This document shows positions 36,390 to 44,235 of a DNA stretch of 64,000 nucleotides, in pieces. Each line of letters starts with the position of its first letter. Position 1 is the stretch's first letter. This DNA comes from Nitrospira sp. (GTDB lineage Bacteria; Nitrospirota; Nitrospiria; Nitrospirales; Nitrospiraceae). Made by a program: the position numbers and the translations under genes. Location: positions 88,157 through 152,156 of the forward strand of contig SWDO01000018.1 of NCBI GenBank assembly GCA_005116895.1. Direction: 5' to 3'. The notes beneath the pieces are model-generated. The model saw only the letters and a list, made by a program, of their open reading frames with translations, made no database searches and was not told where the DNA came from.

Positions 36390-37469
36390 ATGCCGAAAAT
36401 CGATGAACTCTTTCGCATGATGATCGACCACGGGGCGTCGGACCTTCATCTGATTGCAGGACAAGTCCCGACCTTTCGCATCAACGGTGAATTGGAACGC
36501 CTGCCGGAGACTGCGGTGCTCGACAACCAAGGACTCCATGACCTGCTCTATGAGATCACACCGAGTCCGAAGAAGGAAGTGTTCGAGTCGACGGGCGACG
36601 TGGACTTCGGGTATGAGATCCCAGGAATAGCCCGCTTCCGTTCCAATTTCTTCAACCACAAATACGGGATGGGGGCAGTGTTTCGGAAGATTCCCACCAC
36701 CATCCTCTCTGCCGAGGCGCTGGGTCTTCCGCCCGTGCTCACACGCGCCGCGATGTTGCGGAAAGGGCTGGTGCTCGTCACAGGCCCCACCGGGAGCGGA
36801 AAGTCGACGACGTTAGCGGCGATGGTCGACTATGCGAATAGCCATCGAAAAGATCACATTCTGACCATCGAAGATCCGATCGAGTTCGTCCACCAAAGCA
36901 AGAACTGCATCGTTAACCACCGAGAGATCGGTTTGCACACCGTCACATTCGGCTCGGCTCTGCGGGGAGCTCTCCGGGAGGATCCGGATATTATTCTCGT
37001 CGGCGAAATGCGAGACCTAGAAACCATTGCATTGGCGGTGGAGGCGGCAGCAACCGGGCATTTGGTGTTCGGAACGCTGCACACGGAGAACGCCGCCAAG
37101 ACCGTCGACCGCATCATCGAAGTTTTTCCAGCCTCGGAGCAGTCACAGATTCGCAACACCCTGTCCACGGCGCTCCGCGTCGTGGTCGCGCAGAACCTCT
37201 TCAAGCGAATCGATCAGAAAGGGCGGTGTGCCGCACTGGAGATTTTGGTCTGCACCCCGGCCGTCAGCAATCTCATCCGGGACGCCAAAACGGTCCAGAT
37301 CGCCTCACAGATGCAGACCGGGAAGAACGTCGGCATGCAGACCCTAGATGACGCGATTCAGGATCTCCTCACGAAGAAATGGATTTCGCCCGAGGAAGCG
37401 TACGAGAAATGTATCGACAAGAATCGATTCGCCAAACTCCTCAAAACCCCGCCGGACGCGCTGCAGTAG
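36390..37469 (+). CDS. pilT: Type IV pilus retraction ATPase
   Basis: 359 residues. N-terminal PAS-like domain with ASDLHLIAGQVPTFRINGEL, Walker A TGPTGSGKST (about 132-141), Asp box LTIEDPIEFVH, Walker B IILVGEMRDLETI, His box TGHLVFGTLHT. The C-terminal helix AVSNLIRDAKTVQI matches the AIRNLIRE retraction motif of PilT. The hexamer disassembles pili for twitching. No pilus genes are adjacent. Confidence 0.95.
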   Translation: MPKIDELFRMMIDHGASDLHLIAGQVPTFRINGELERLPETAVLDNQGLHDLLYEITPSPKKEVFESTGDVDFGYEIPGIARFRSNFFNHKYGMGAVFRKIPTTILSAEALGLPPVLTRAAMLRKGLVLVTGPTGSGKSTTLAAMVDYANSHRKDHILTIEDPIEFVHQSKNCIVNHREIGLHTVTFGSALRGALREDPDIILVGEMRDLETIALAVEAAATGHLVFGTLHTENAAKTVDRIIEVFPASEQSQIRNTLSTALRVVVAQNLFKRIDQKGRCAALEILVCTPAVSNLIRDAKTVQIASQMQTGKNVGMQTLDDAIQDLLTKKWISPEEAYEKCIDKNRFAKLLKTPPDALQ

Positions 37470-37925
37470 ACCCATGCAAGGTCGTGATGAACCTCACCTG
37501 GTCATTGAAATTGTTCTCTGCCCCCTATTCATTCTCGGGAAAATGAAAAGGTCGCCGTAGGAGTCTGCATGCCCTGCTGGCTGACCATACCACTAGGTCA
37601 TCTCATTCGCTGGAAGTTATGAGCAGTGGAATATTGGGCGTCATGATCAAAGTAACATCTCCCGATACCTTTTCCTTCGCTGAGCTTAGACTTCCTTTTT
37701 GCTCAACAAAACTCTGATGAGAGGTGCATAGTTTATATCGAGTTCCTGTAATAACCTCTCGCTTTCTAGCGGCATTGAGACATCGGGAAGACTCTCAACT
37801 TGCCAAGCTCGGAGAAAGCCGGAAAAGATCATCATAGTTTCCGAAGCGAGATAGCCAAGACGTTCGATAAATTGTTTTGCTACCCTTCGGCCCGCCTGTG
37901 ATTTCAGATTCCATTCGGGAATGGC

Positions 37926-38449
37926 TAAAGTGGACCCCAAATTCGAGACACCGGTTTAAGCTGTTGTCCTAGGAGGATAATGGCATGAGTGACGGCAAGA
38001 AGCGCACGGTGCACAGCGCGGAGTTCAAGGCGAAGGTTGGGATGGAAGCGGTGCGAGGAGTGAAGACGCTCAACGAGATTGGACAGCAGTACGGAGTCCA
38101 TCCAGTGGTCGTGGGGCAGTGGAAGAAGGAGCTCATTGAGAGGGCGGCCACGGTCGAACGGCTGTGGCGCAGCGTCAAGTACGAGGAGGTGTATCTGAAG
38201 GGCTACGGCACGGTCACCGAGCTGACCCTTGGCCTGGTGGAATATTTTGCGTTCTACAACGGAGAGCGCCCGCACCAGTCCCTGGACAACCGGACGCCGA
38301 ACACGGTGTATGCCGATGGTCAGGGCGGCGGGGCAAGGATCCCCGATCATGTCGGCGTCAGAACAGGGCAGCGCTGCTCCGCTGCGATTGAAACGATGGG
38401 CGTAGCTTAAACTCGGATGACATCTGTCTTGACAGAGGGGTCCACTTTA
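37926..38449 (+). mobile_element. Internally deleted IS3-family element
   Basis: Terminal inverted repeats TAAAGTGGACCCC (37926-37938) and GGGTCCACTTTA (38438-38449), flanked by a 3-bp duplication GGC on each side. The length of 524 bp is less than half of a complete IS3-family element. Inside, orfA and the end of orfB are fused in one frame; the middle, including most of the DDE core, is gone. It can move only with a transposase supplied by a full copy elsewhere. Confidence 0.9.
37985..38410 (+). CDS. OrfA-OrfB fusion remnant of IS3-family transposase
   Basis: 141 codons from ATG 37985, preceded by AGGAGG. Residues 1-52 are the OrfA helix-turn-helix (SAEFKAKVGMEAVRG, LNEIGQQYGVHPVVVGQWK). 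From residue 55 the sequence is the OrfB C-terminus (VERLWRSVKYEEVYL, YFAFYNGERPHQSLDNRTP). The rest of the OrfB catalytic domain, with its two aspartates, is missing. The deletion kept the frame. The product could still bind the ends and act as an inhibitor; this is inference. Confidence 0.88.
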   Translation: MSDGKKRTVHSAEFKAKVGMEAVRGVKTLNEIGQQYGVHPVVVGQWKKELIERAATVERLWRSVKYEEVYLKGYGTVTELTLGLVEYFAFYNGERPHQSLDNRTPNTVYADGQGGGARIPDHVGVRTGQRCSAAIETMGVA

Positions 38450-38849
38450 GGCCTCCACGTTGTGAACTAATAGGTTTCTCTTTTCCAGATATTCCGACAG
38501 TAATCCATCGAGATCGACATCCACCTCATCTTTTCGCCGCAGTTTGGAAATAAAATACCCTAAAGTTTTTCGCTTTTCTTGCTGGTCCTGCGATTTAAGT
38601 TTTTCTAGAGTTAATGGATCGTCGTCCTGGATTACGAAGGTCATGCATGCTTTCAAAGCTTGCTCAGCAATTTGCGAAATGAGAATCACTTGGCCAATAA
38701 GCATGTATATCTCCTGCTTCTCGGCTTCCTCGGCATCGAAAGGCGGGCCATTTCCCGTTACCATTATGTTCTCCGCCTAACGTGATGTTAACCCACTAGT
38801 CACGTGCACCCCGTGGGCGCTGTACGGAAAAGAAAGGGAAAGAACAATC

Positions 38850-39206
38850 TCACCGAGACACGACCTTGAAGGTATCCCCAGCGAGAATCAGCCCCTCGGT
38901 GCCGTCTGAGAGCTTGACTTGGAACGCGTCAAAGTCCTTGCCCTGATAGACGCCAACGGTTCTTGCCGTATCACCTGCCGTCAGCGTGACGATGACGTGA
39001 CCTGGCTGAACGCCGGCACCGGCATTGTCAGGCGAAGGAGGGACCTGGTCCATGCTGTGGACTTCTGTTGGTTTCTCAATCACGAGAATGGCCTCACGAT
39101 TGTTGCACCCAACCGGAATTGTGACACTCAACGCTAATAGAGCGAATGCTGTGAGGTGATCACGGAATCGTCCTGAGATAGTGTTCAACCACATAATCCT
39201 TCGCAT
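38850..39206 (-). CDS. Small lipoprotein, hypothetical
   Basis: 118 residues. After a basic start (MRRIMWLNTISGRFRDH) comes a hydrophobic run (LTAFALLALSVTIP) with lipobox PVGC, so lipid anchoring at about Cys34 is likely. The mature part ends in a small beta domain (HVIVTLTAGDTARTVGVY, FQVKLSDGTEGLI) like an SH3-type barrel. Function unknown. It stands at the edge of an accessory stretch. Confidence 0.65.
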   Translation of the reverse strand: MRRIMWLNTISGRFRDHLTAFALLALSVTIPVGCNNREAILVIEKPTEVHSMDQVPPSPDNAGAGVQPGHVIVTLTAGDTARTVGVYQGKDFDAFQVKLSDGTEGLILAGDTFKVVSR

Positions 39207-39229
39207 CTCACTTCCTTTTCAGCCTCCAC

Positions 39230-39345
39230 TTAATAAATAATTCCGCCCACCACCCAATGTCGATCATCCGGGATGTCGATCAACAACCGGTGGAGACTCC
39301 TACGGGCTAACTGCGAACCGATTTCATCTTCGTGAAGGCGGCTCT
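39230..39345 (-). pseudogene. 3'-end remnant of a methyltransferase gene (partial duplicate)
   Basis: On the minus strand this stretch reads HEDEIGSQLARRSLHRLL, then IDIPDDRHWVVGGIIY and a stop. It matches the last 36 codons of the methyltransferase at 40042..40710 at about four of five bases by eye. One base is missing near 39333 relative to that gene, and no 5' part exists. Together the two copies bracket the BrnT/BrnA-like pair. Confidence 0.82.
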
Positions 39346-39422
39346 ACCGGAGGTAGGATTCCGACATATTGATGACAACTTCTCAAGAAGATGACCAAAG
39401 AAACATCTGGCCACGCTGTAGG

Positions 39423-39695
39423 CTATGCAGCCGATCGTTTCCGATGTGCTGACTTTTTGGTGGAGCGTTGAAATGACTGAGTTGACTTGCCAGCCGCGTC
39501 ACACAAGACCCGCAAGGCTCGGTTCACGGAGGCCGAATCAGGAAATACTTTTGCCAAGTCTGGATCGACTAGCACAAGATTTGTTCCCGTCATGGCTTGC
39601 TTATAGTATTTTCCGCGCACAGCCTTTCTCAGCTTGGTCAAATCGTACTCTGGTCGAAGGTCGTCTTTCACGGCTTTAGAAGAAACCTTCCGCAT
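39423..39695 (-). CDS. BrnA-like antitoxin
   Basis: 90 residues from ATG 39695, overlapping the end of the toxin gene by 20 bp. The segment LRPEYDLTKLRKAVRGKYYK and a central DLAKVFPDSASVNRALRVL helix are typical of the antitoxin partner of BrnT toxins (ribbon-helix-helix-like DNA binders). The order toxin then antitoxin is that of BrnTA. The tail is basic and lysine-rich. The pair is likely autoregulated by the complex. Confidence 0.8.
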   Translation of the reverse strand: MRKVSSKAVKDDLRPEYDLTKLRKAVRGKYYKQAMTGTNLVLVDPDLAKVFPDSASVNRALRVLCDAAGKSTQSFQRSTKKSAHRKRSAA

Positions 39696-39954
39696 ACTGT
39701 CGCCTTTCTGTAAGAGTTGCTTTTCTCGCACTTATAATTCGAATCCGCTTTCCGCGATCACAATGTGAAATGAACAACACGCGACCCGATCTCGATAGAC
39801 CAACGGTAAGCTCTCGGGGTTCATCATCTGAGTGGTCTGGGTCTTCAAAGGTTAGTGCGTTGATATCTTGAAATACCGTAGCTGCCTCCTCAAAAGAGAT
39901 GCCGTGCTTCCGTCGGTTTGCTTCAGCCTTCTTGGGATCCCACTCATAAGTCAC
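39676..39954 (-). CDS. brnT: BrnT family toxin
   Basis: 92 residues. The BrnT pattern is clear: YEWDPKKAEANRRKHGISFEEA at the start, EDPDHSDDEPRELTVG in the middle and RIRIISARKATLTERRQY at the end. BrnT is an RNase-like toxin of RelE fold that blocks translation. It is co-transcribed with the overlapping antitoxin gene. The pair lies between two copies of a methyltransferase gene end, as if acquired. Confidence 0.9.
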   Translation of the reverse strand: MTYEWDPKKAEANRRKHGISFEEAATVFQDINALTFEDPDHSDDEPRELTVGLSRSGRVLFISHCDRGKRIRIISARKATLTERRQYAEGFF

Positions 39955-40041
39955 GCTCTAGGTTAGCATGTTTCAAAAGCCTGAGCGAATAGTCGACTAG
40001 AAAGTCGAAGAACAATATGATCTGTGTGCGTATCGTCCGGC

Positions 40042-40710
40042 TTAATAAATGATCCCCCCGACGACCCAATGCCGGTCGTCCGGAATGTCGATCAGCAATC
40101 GTGTGAGATTCATGCGGGCCAACTGGGACCCGATTTCATCCTCCGTGAAAGCGGCGATCAGGGAATTGTAAAAATCACGGCGTAAAATGTCCGGCTCATT
40201 GGCCGCGTACTGATCGACAATGGCCTGTGCTGCTTCCGGCGAGTCAGGACGGAGCAGATCCATCACCAACACCGGTGCCCCAGGCTTCACCAACTGGCGA
40301 AGCTTCTGCCAGAACTGCAACGGGTTCGGAAGGTGATGAAGCAGACTATTGGAAATCGCAGCGTCGACGATTCTGGCGCCGGCAACCTCTTCATACCGTT
40401 CGCACCGCAACGCAATGCGGTCTGCCAATCCGGCCCGTTTTACTGCCTGTTCTCCCAACTGGATCATCGGCGTCGAGGCATCGATGCCGATCACCTGGCA
40501 GGCTGGATACAGGTTGGCGAATCGAATTGGAATGTCGCCTGGACCGCAGCCGAGATCCAGAACACGTCCCTGCGAAAACTCAGGAAAATATTCCTGAAAG
40601 CGATCGACGAATCCTTGATTCTCTTCTGCGAAATCAGCAGATGCGTACGCCTCTGCTTGCTTCGGGTCGTCCATGAGTTCTGGCTCAAGTACTCGATCCA
40701 TCATCTGCAC
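40042..40710 (-). CDS. Class I SAM-dependent methyltransferase
   Basis: 222 residues. Motif I is RVLDLGCGPGDIP (about 49-61), followed by VIGIDASTPMIQLGE and an AISNSLLHHLPNP segment at motif IV; the C-terminal strands end WVVGGIIY. The substrate is not known; the fold resembles small-molecule methyltransferases. Its 3' end has a second degenerate copy 0.8 kb downstream (39230..39345). Confidence 0.85.
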   Translation of the reverse strand: MQMMDRVLEPELMDDPKQAEAYASADFAEENQGFVDRFQEYFPEFSQGRVLDLGCGPGDIPIRFANLYPACQVIGIDASTPMIQLGEQAVKRAGLADRIALRCERYEEVAGARIVDAAISNSLLHHLPNPLQFWQKLRQLVKPGAPVLVMDLLRPDSPEAAQAIVDQYAANEPDILRRDFYNSLIAAFTEDEIGSQLARMNLTRLLIDIPDDRHWVVGGIIY

Positions 40711-40745
40711 CCTTCGTCGTTCGTGAAGCGTATCTCGTTCTCTCG

Positions 40746-40871
40746 ATCATGAGTTCCAAGTCTCAAGTTCAAAGTTTCAAGTTGTGCAGAAACCTAAAAC
40801 TTGAAACCTCAAACATGAAACTCGAAACCGTTGACCGACGCGCTTCACGCTTCACGAAATACGCTTCACGA
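40746..40871. repeat. Hairpin of repeated AAGTTTCAAGTT word plus CGCTTCACG repeats
   Basis: The left arm (40751-40783) has CAAGTCTCAAGTTCAAAGTTTCAAGTT. The right arm (40791-40823) has AAAACTTGAAACCTCAAAC, its partial complement. From 40839 the word CGCTTCACG appears three times, the last copy overlapping the stop codon of the MOSC gene. Confidence 0.7.
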
Positions 40872-41345
40872 TTCCATTGCTACTGCATCTCCCGGCCGTA
40901 CCACACCACCACGCAGCACTTTCGCGTAGACCCGGCTCCACCCTGGGTTCACTTTCTGGGACATGCGAGAGAAATCCTCATCGCGAAACCAACGTCCATT
41001 GTGGCTGCAGGGCGTCGTATAGCTCGTCAGCTCCAGTTGGACCTCCGGGCCGATGGTTAACCTGACGCCAGGACGCACCTGGTCCCAGTCCAATCCTGAC
41101 ACAGTAAGATTTTCTCCAGAGGAGCCTGGATCAATCGGATGACCTTCTTCTTGTAGTTGCTCAATCCGTTCAAGCGAATACACACAGACGGCACGGTCAG
41201 GCCCGCCATGGAACTTGAGATTCCGCTGGCGATCGCCATCTACTCCTTTGTGACTCACCGTCGCTTCCAACACGGGAAGCTTCGGAACCCCACCATCGGA
41301 GACGTTGATCTGATGTACATATGGATAGGGTGGCCTATTCAACAT
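40866..41345 (-). CDS. MOSC domain protein
   Basis: 159 residues. The MOSC fold is shown by GVDGDRQRNLKFHGGPDRAVCVYSLE, GSSGENLTVSGLDW and the conserved cysteine in TTPCSHNGRWF. The domain occurs at the C-terminus of molybdenum cofactor sulfurase and in YiiM-type molybdoenzymes and binds Moco-linked sulfur. This short form stands alone. It overlaps the end of prmA by 7 bp, hence co-translated. Confidence 0.88.
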   Translation of the reverse strand: MLNRPPYPYVHQINVSDGGVPKLPVLEATVSHKGVDGDRQRNLKFHGGPDRAVCVYSLERIEQLQEEGHPIDPGSSGENLTVSGLDWDQVRPGVRLTIGPEVQLELTSYTTPCSHNGRWFRDEDFSRMSQKVNPGWSRVYAKVLRGGVVRPGDAVAMES

Positions 41346-42223
41346 CGTGAGATCTCTCCATCGCAGGATTCCGGCCTGAGGAATTTCATCGCCACCCAGC
41401 CTTCGTCTTCACGCCGTTCCAAACACGCGAGACCGAGACTGGACAACCGATCCATAATCTCAGTTTGTTGTTCGACCAGAATGCCGGAGACCAAGATGCT
41501 CACCCCGCCCAGGGCAGAACAGGCCAAATCATCTGCGAGGTTCAAGACCGTCTGCCGATCAAGATTGGCCAGTACCAGATCAGCCGTTGTCCGTCTGCCT
41601 TGCGGCAGATCAGCCAACGTACCGCACAAGACTTCAATCCGATCCGCCAAGCCATTTAGCTCGACATACTCTTTCGCACAATCGACCGCAACAGAATCAA
41701 TCTCGACTCCAATGGCGGAGGCTGCGCCCAGCTTGACCGCAGCCATCGCCAGAATCGCGCTCCCAGCCCCCACATCCAAAATATGTTCACCCCCTCGAAT
41801 ATCTGTTTGCAGCCACTCCAGCAACATACGCGTGGTCGCATGGTGGCCGGTGCCGAAGGCTTGCTTCGGGTCCAGCACGATCTCGATGTCTTGTGGACCC
41901 AACACGACCGGCTCCCAGCTCGGGCGAATCACCAATCGACCGATGCGAAGCGGCTTCACCGAACGAGTCCATGCCTCATTCCAATCCTGAGAGGGCACTC
42001 GCTGCACCGAGAGAGGGATCGCCCTGCTCGACTGCACGAGATCTGCAAGAACTGACTGTACTGAAGCCAGCTTTTCGTCATTCCATTGGTCTTCCGCCCA
42101 ATAGAGATGAACCACTCCTTCATCTTCCCAGGCGCCCTGAACGGCAGCATCATCGAGCCTGCTCAATAACTCGCCGGCATCAAGGCGTTCCTGGATACAG
42201 ATATCAACCCAATGGTCGGACAT
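41339..42223 (-). CDS. prmA: Ribosomal protein L11 methyltransferase
   Basis: 294 residues from ATG 42223 (MSDHWVDICIQ); the upstream frame runs into a repeat. PrmA hallmarks: an N-terminal substrate domain, then DPKQAFGTGHHATTRMLLEWL (about 143-163), motif I LDVGAGSAILAMAA and LVLANLDRQTVLNL with N-L-D in place of the usual N-I-L. It trimethylates lysines and the N-terminus of L11. The MOSC gene follows in the same transcript. Confidence 0.9.
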   Translation of the reverse strand: MSDHWVDICIQERLDAGELLSRLDDAAVQGAWEDEGVVHLYWAEDQWNDEKLASVQSVLADLVQSSRAIPLSVQRVPSQDWNEAWTRSVKPLRIGRLVIRPSWEPVVLGPQDIEIVLDPKQAFGTGHHATTRMLLEWLQTDIRGGEHILDVGAGSAILAMAAVKLGAASAIGVEIDSVAVDCAKEYVELNGLADRIEVLCGTLADLPQGRRTTADLVLANLDRQTVLNLADDLACSALGGVSILVSGILVEQQTEIMDRLSSLGLACLERREDEGWVAMKFLRPESCDGEISRC

Positions 42224-42240
42224 GTCACTCCGTAACGGAA

Positions 42241-42333
42241 TTTGTTGATCTGATGAGATGATCTGTTGATTTGGATCTTTTGCAGATTCTGAATTCAACA
42301 GATCGACGGGTCAACAGATCAACAGATACTCAG
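42241..42333. repeat. Hairpin of repeated word ATCTGTTGAT / ATCAACAGAT
   Basis: The left arm (about 42243-42276) carries TGTTGATCTGATGAGATGATCTGTTGAT. The right arm (about 42294-42328) carries CAACAGATCGACGGGTCAACAGATCAACAGAT, the complement repeated. It lies between the divergent prmA and MutS-like genes, so it also overlaps their promoters. Confidence 0.7.
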
Positions 42334-42379
42334 ATTGTTATTTGACGTCCCCCGTCCGTTCCCAGTAAGGTCGCCTGTT

Positions 42380-44212
42380 ATGACACGCTCCCGCACGGTT
42401 CAGCTCGAAACGGCGGTCCGGCGAACAGATCGCCTGATCGCTCAAGGCACCCAGGTCAGCGCGACCTTCACGCGCTGGCGACTGGCTATTTTCCTCATCG
42501 GCCTCATCGGCACCGTGACCCTCTATAAGCTCGATTGGTATCACAGCGGCAATCTATCCGTCGGCGTGTTCCTAGCAATCTTCATCACAGTCGCTGCGTA
42601 TCATAACAGGGTGGAAACCGGGATTCATCGGCTTCGACAATGGAAGCAGATCAAACTGGCTCATCGTGCACGCATCGCCTTGGATTGGGCGGCCATTCCG
42701 CCAAGACCCGGCGAATCTCCGACAGCTCACCCCTACGCCATTGACCTCGATCTCGTTGGAACTCATTCCTTGGCACATCTCCTCGACACCACCGTCTCGG
42801 ACCATGGCCGAGAGCGCTTGCACAGCTGGTTGCTGAACCAACCCCCTCCCCCTTCACAGTGGGAGACACGGCAGTCGTTGGTGAAGGAACTGGCACCTCG
42901 CTCTTTATTCCGGGATCGCTTGACCCTTGAGGCCAAACTGACAGGAGAACAGGAAATCAACGGCAGGCGGCTGGCCGCTGTGCTTGAACACCCAGTCGGT
43001 CTGCCCAACCTGAATGTGCTGCTGGTCATCCAGAGCCTCTTCGCCTGCACCACGATCGTCCTCGCATCGGCCACATTATTCGGCCAGCTTCCTGGGTATT
43101 GGATGTTTTCATTCGCAGCCTATGCACTGATCTACTTCATGACCGATCAAGGGGAAGAGCTCCTGGAACATGCGGTCGGCCTGCACCATGAGACCGAACG
43201 GCTTGCCATCGTCCTGGGCTACCTTGAGCGACAGGCTCGGCGACAAAGCACCGCCCTCGCCTCGGTCTGTGTAAATCTGACAGGGGGAGCCAGTCCCACC
43301 CTGCATCTCAAACAGGCCGCACGGACGCTTCATGCGATCAGCATCAAGGCCCATCCCCTTGTCCATTTGGCCGTCAACGCGTTATGCCCATGGGATCTCT
43401 GGTTCACTCGACAACTGATTCACGCCCAGCGCGAGATCAAGCATGCGCTCCCGCAGTGGTTGGACTGCCTGGCAGAAGTCGAAGCAGCATCGGCTCTGGG
43501 AACCTTTGCCTCTCTCCATCCCGATTACGCATGGCCGACGCCCATCATCTCAACCGGTGAGCAGAACGGCGCAGCAGCCGTTCTGCAGGCCACTCACCTT
43601 GGCCATCCACTCCTCTCTACAACGAGCCGTATCGCAAACGATGTTGGTCTAACCGGACTCGGCTCGATCCATCTGATCACGGGCTCGAATATGTCGGGCA
43701 AGAGTACGTTCCTGCGAACGATCGGCATCAATCTCTGCCTGGCGCAAGCTGGAGGGCCGGTCTGCGCACAGTCGTTTACATGGACCTGGAGCCGCCTGGC
43801 CTGCTGCATTCGTGTCGATGATTCACTCGACGCCGGCCTTTCGTTTTTCTACGCTGAAGTCAAACGACTGAAGACCATTCTCGATGCCACCAAGGAACGC
43901 ACCGCGCCACCGGTGCTGTTCCTGATCGACGAGATCTTCAAAGGCACCAACAATCGAGAGCGGCTCATCGGCAGCCGTGCCTACATCACCGCACTGTCGC
44001 AAGGACACGGCTTCGGCCTCGTGAGCACCCATGATCTGGAGCTGGCGGATCTGGAGCAAGCCGTCCCCGGCTTGCTCAATGCCCACTTTCAAGAAACTGT
44101 CTCGGCCGGCGCACTGGAGTTCGATTACCGAGTCAGACCGGGCCCCTGCCCCACGACGAACGCCCTGCGGATTATGGAGCTGGAAGGATTGCCTATTCCC
44201 CCGGCTCCTTAA
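42380..44212 (+). CDS. Membrane-anchored MutS-family ATPase
   Basis: 610 residues from ATG 42380. Residues about 38-55 and 62-80 are two membrane helices, with a second pair near 225-240 and 255-270. The C-terminal MutS ATPase domain is intact: Walker A TGSNMSGKSTFLRT (about 437-450), CIRVDDSLDAGLSFFYAE, Walker B VLFLIDEIFKGTNN and LVSTHDLELADL. Mismatch-recognition domains are absent. Such MutS-like membrane proteins are known as domain architectures, but their substrate is unknown. The LplT-Aas fusion gene follows after 23 bp. Confidence 0.83.
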   Translation: MTRSRTVQLETAVRRTDRLIAQGTQVSATFTRWRLAIFLIGLIGTVTLYKLDWYHSGNLSVGVFLAIFITVAAYHNRVETGIHRLRQWKQIKLAHRARIALDWAAIPPRPGESPTAHPYAIDLDLVGTHSLAHLLDTTVSDHGRERLHSWLLNQPPPPSQWETRQSLVKELAPRSLFRDRLTLEAKLTGEQEINGRRLAAVLEHPVGLPNLNVLLVIQSLFACTTIVLASATLFGQLPGYWMFSFAAYALIYFMTDQGEELLEHAVGLHHETERLAIVLGYLERQARRQSTALASVCVNLTGGASPTLHLKQAARTLHAISIKAHPLVHLAVNALCPWDLWFTRQLIHAQREIKHALPQWLDCLAEVEAASALGTFASLHPDYAWPTPIISTGEQNGAAAVLQATHLGHPLLSTTSRIANDVGLTGLGSIHLITGSNMSGKSTFLRTIGINLCLAQAGGPVCAQSFTWTWSRLACCIRVDDSLDAGLSFFYAEVKRLKTILDATKERTAPPVLFLIDEIFKGTNNRERLIGSRAYITALSQGHGFGLVSTHDLELADLEQAVPGLLNAHFQETVSAGALEFDYRVRPGPCPTTNALRIMELEGLPIPPAP

Positions 44213-44235
44213 ATCAGGCACAATACCCCTCACGG

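Larger units (their letters stand above)
37686..38764 (-). pseudogene. Hypothetical gene interrupted by an IS3-type insertion
   Basis: The N-terminal part (38764 to 38450, MVTGNGPPFDAEEAEKQ to LLVHNVEA) and the C-terminal part (37925 to 37686, IPEWNLKSQAGRR to LLSKKEV) are separated by the element at 37926..38449. Removing the element and one copy of the 3-bp target GGC restores one open frame of about 184 codons: ...HNVEA-IPEWN.... The restored protein is helical with RKTLGYFISKLRRKDE and an EKRNLLVHN motif, as in many small proteins of the MAE_28990/HEPN-like kind (R-x4-6-H). The function is unknown. Confidence 0.85.
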
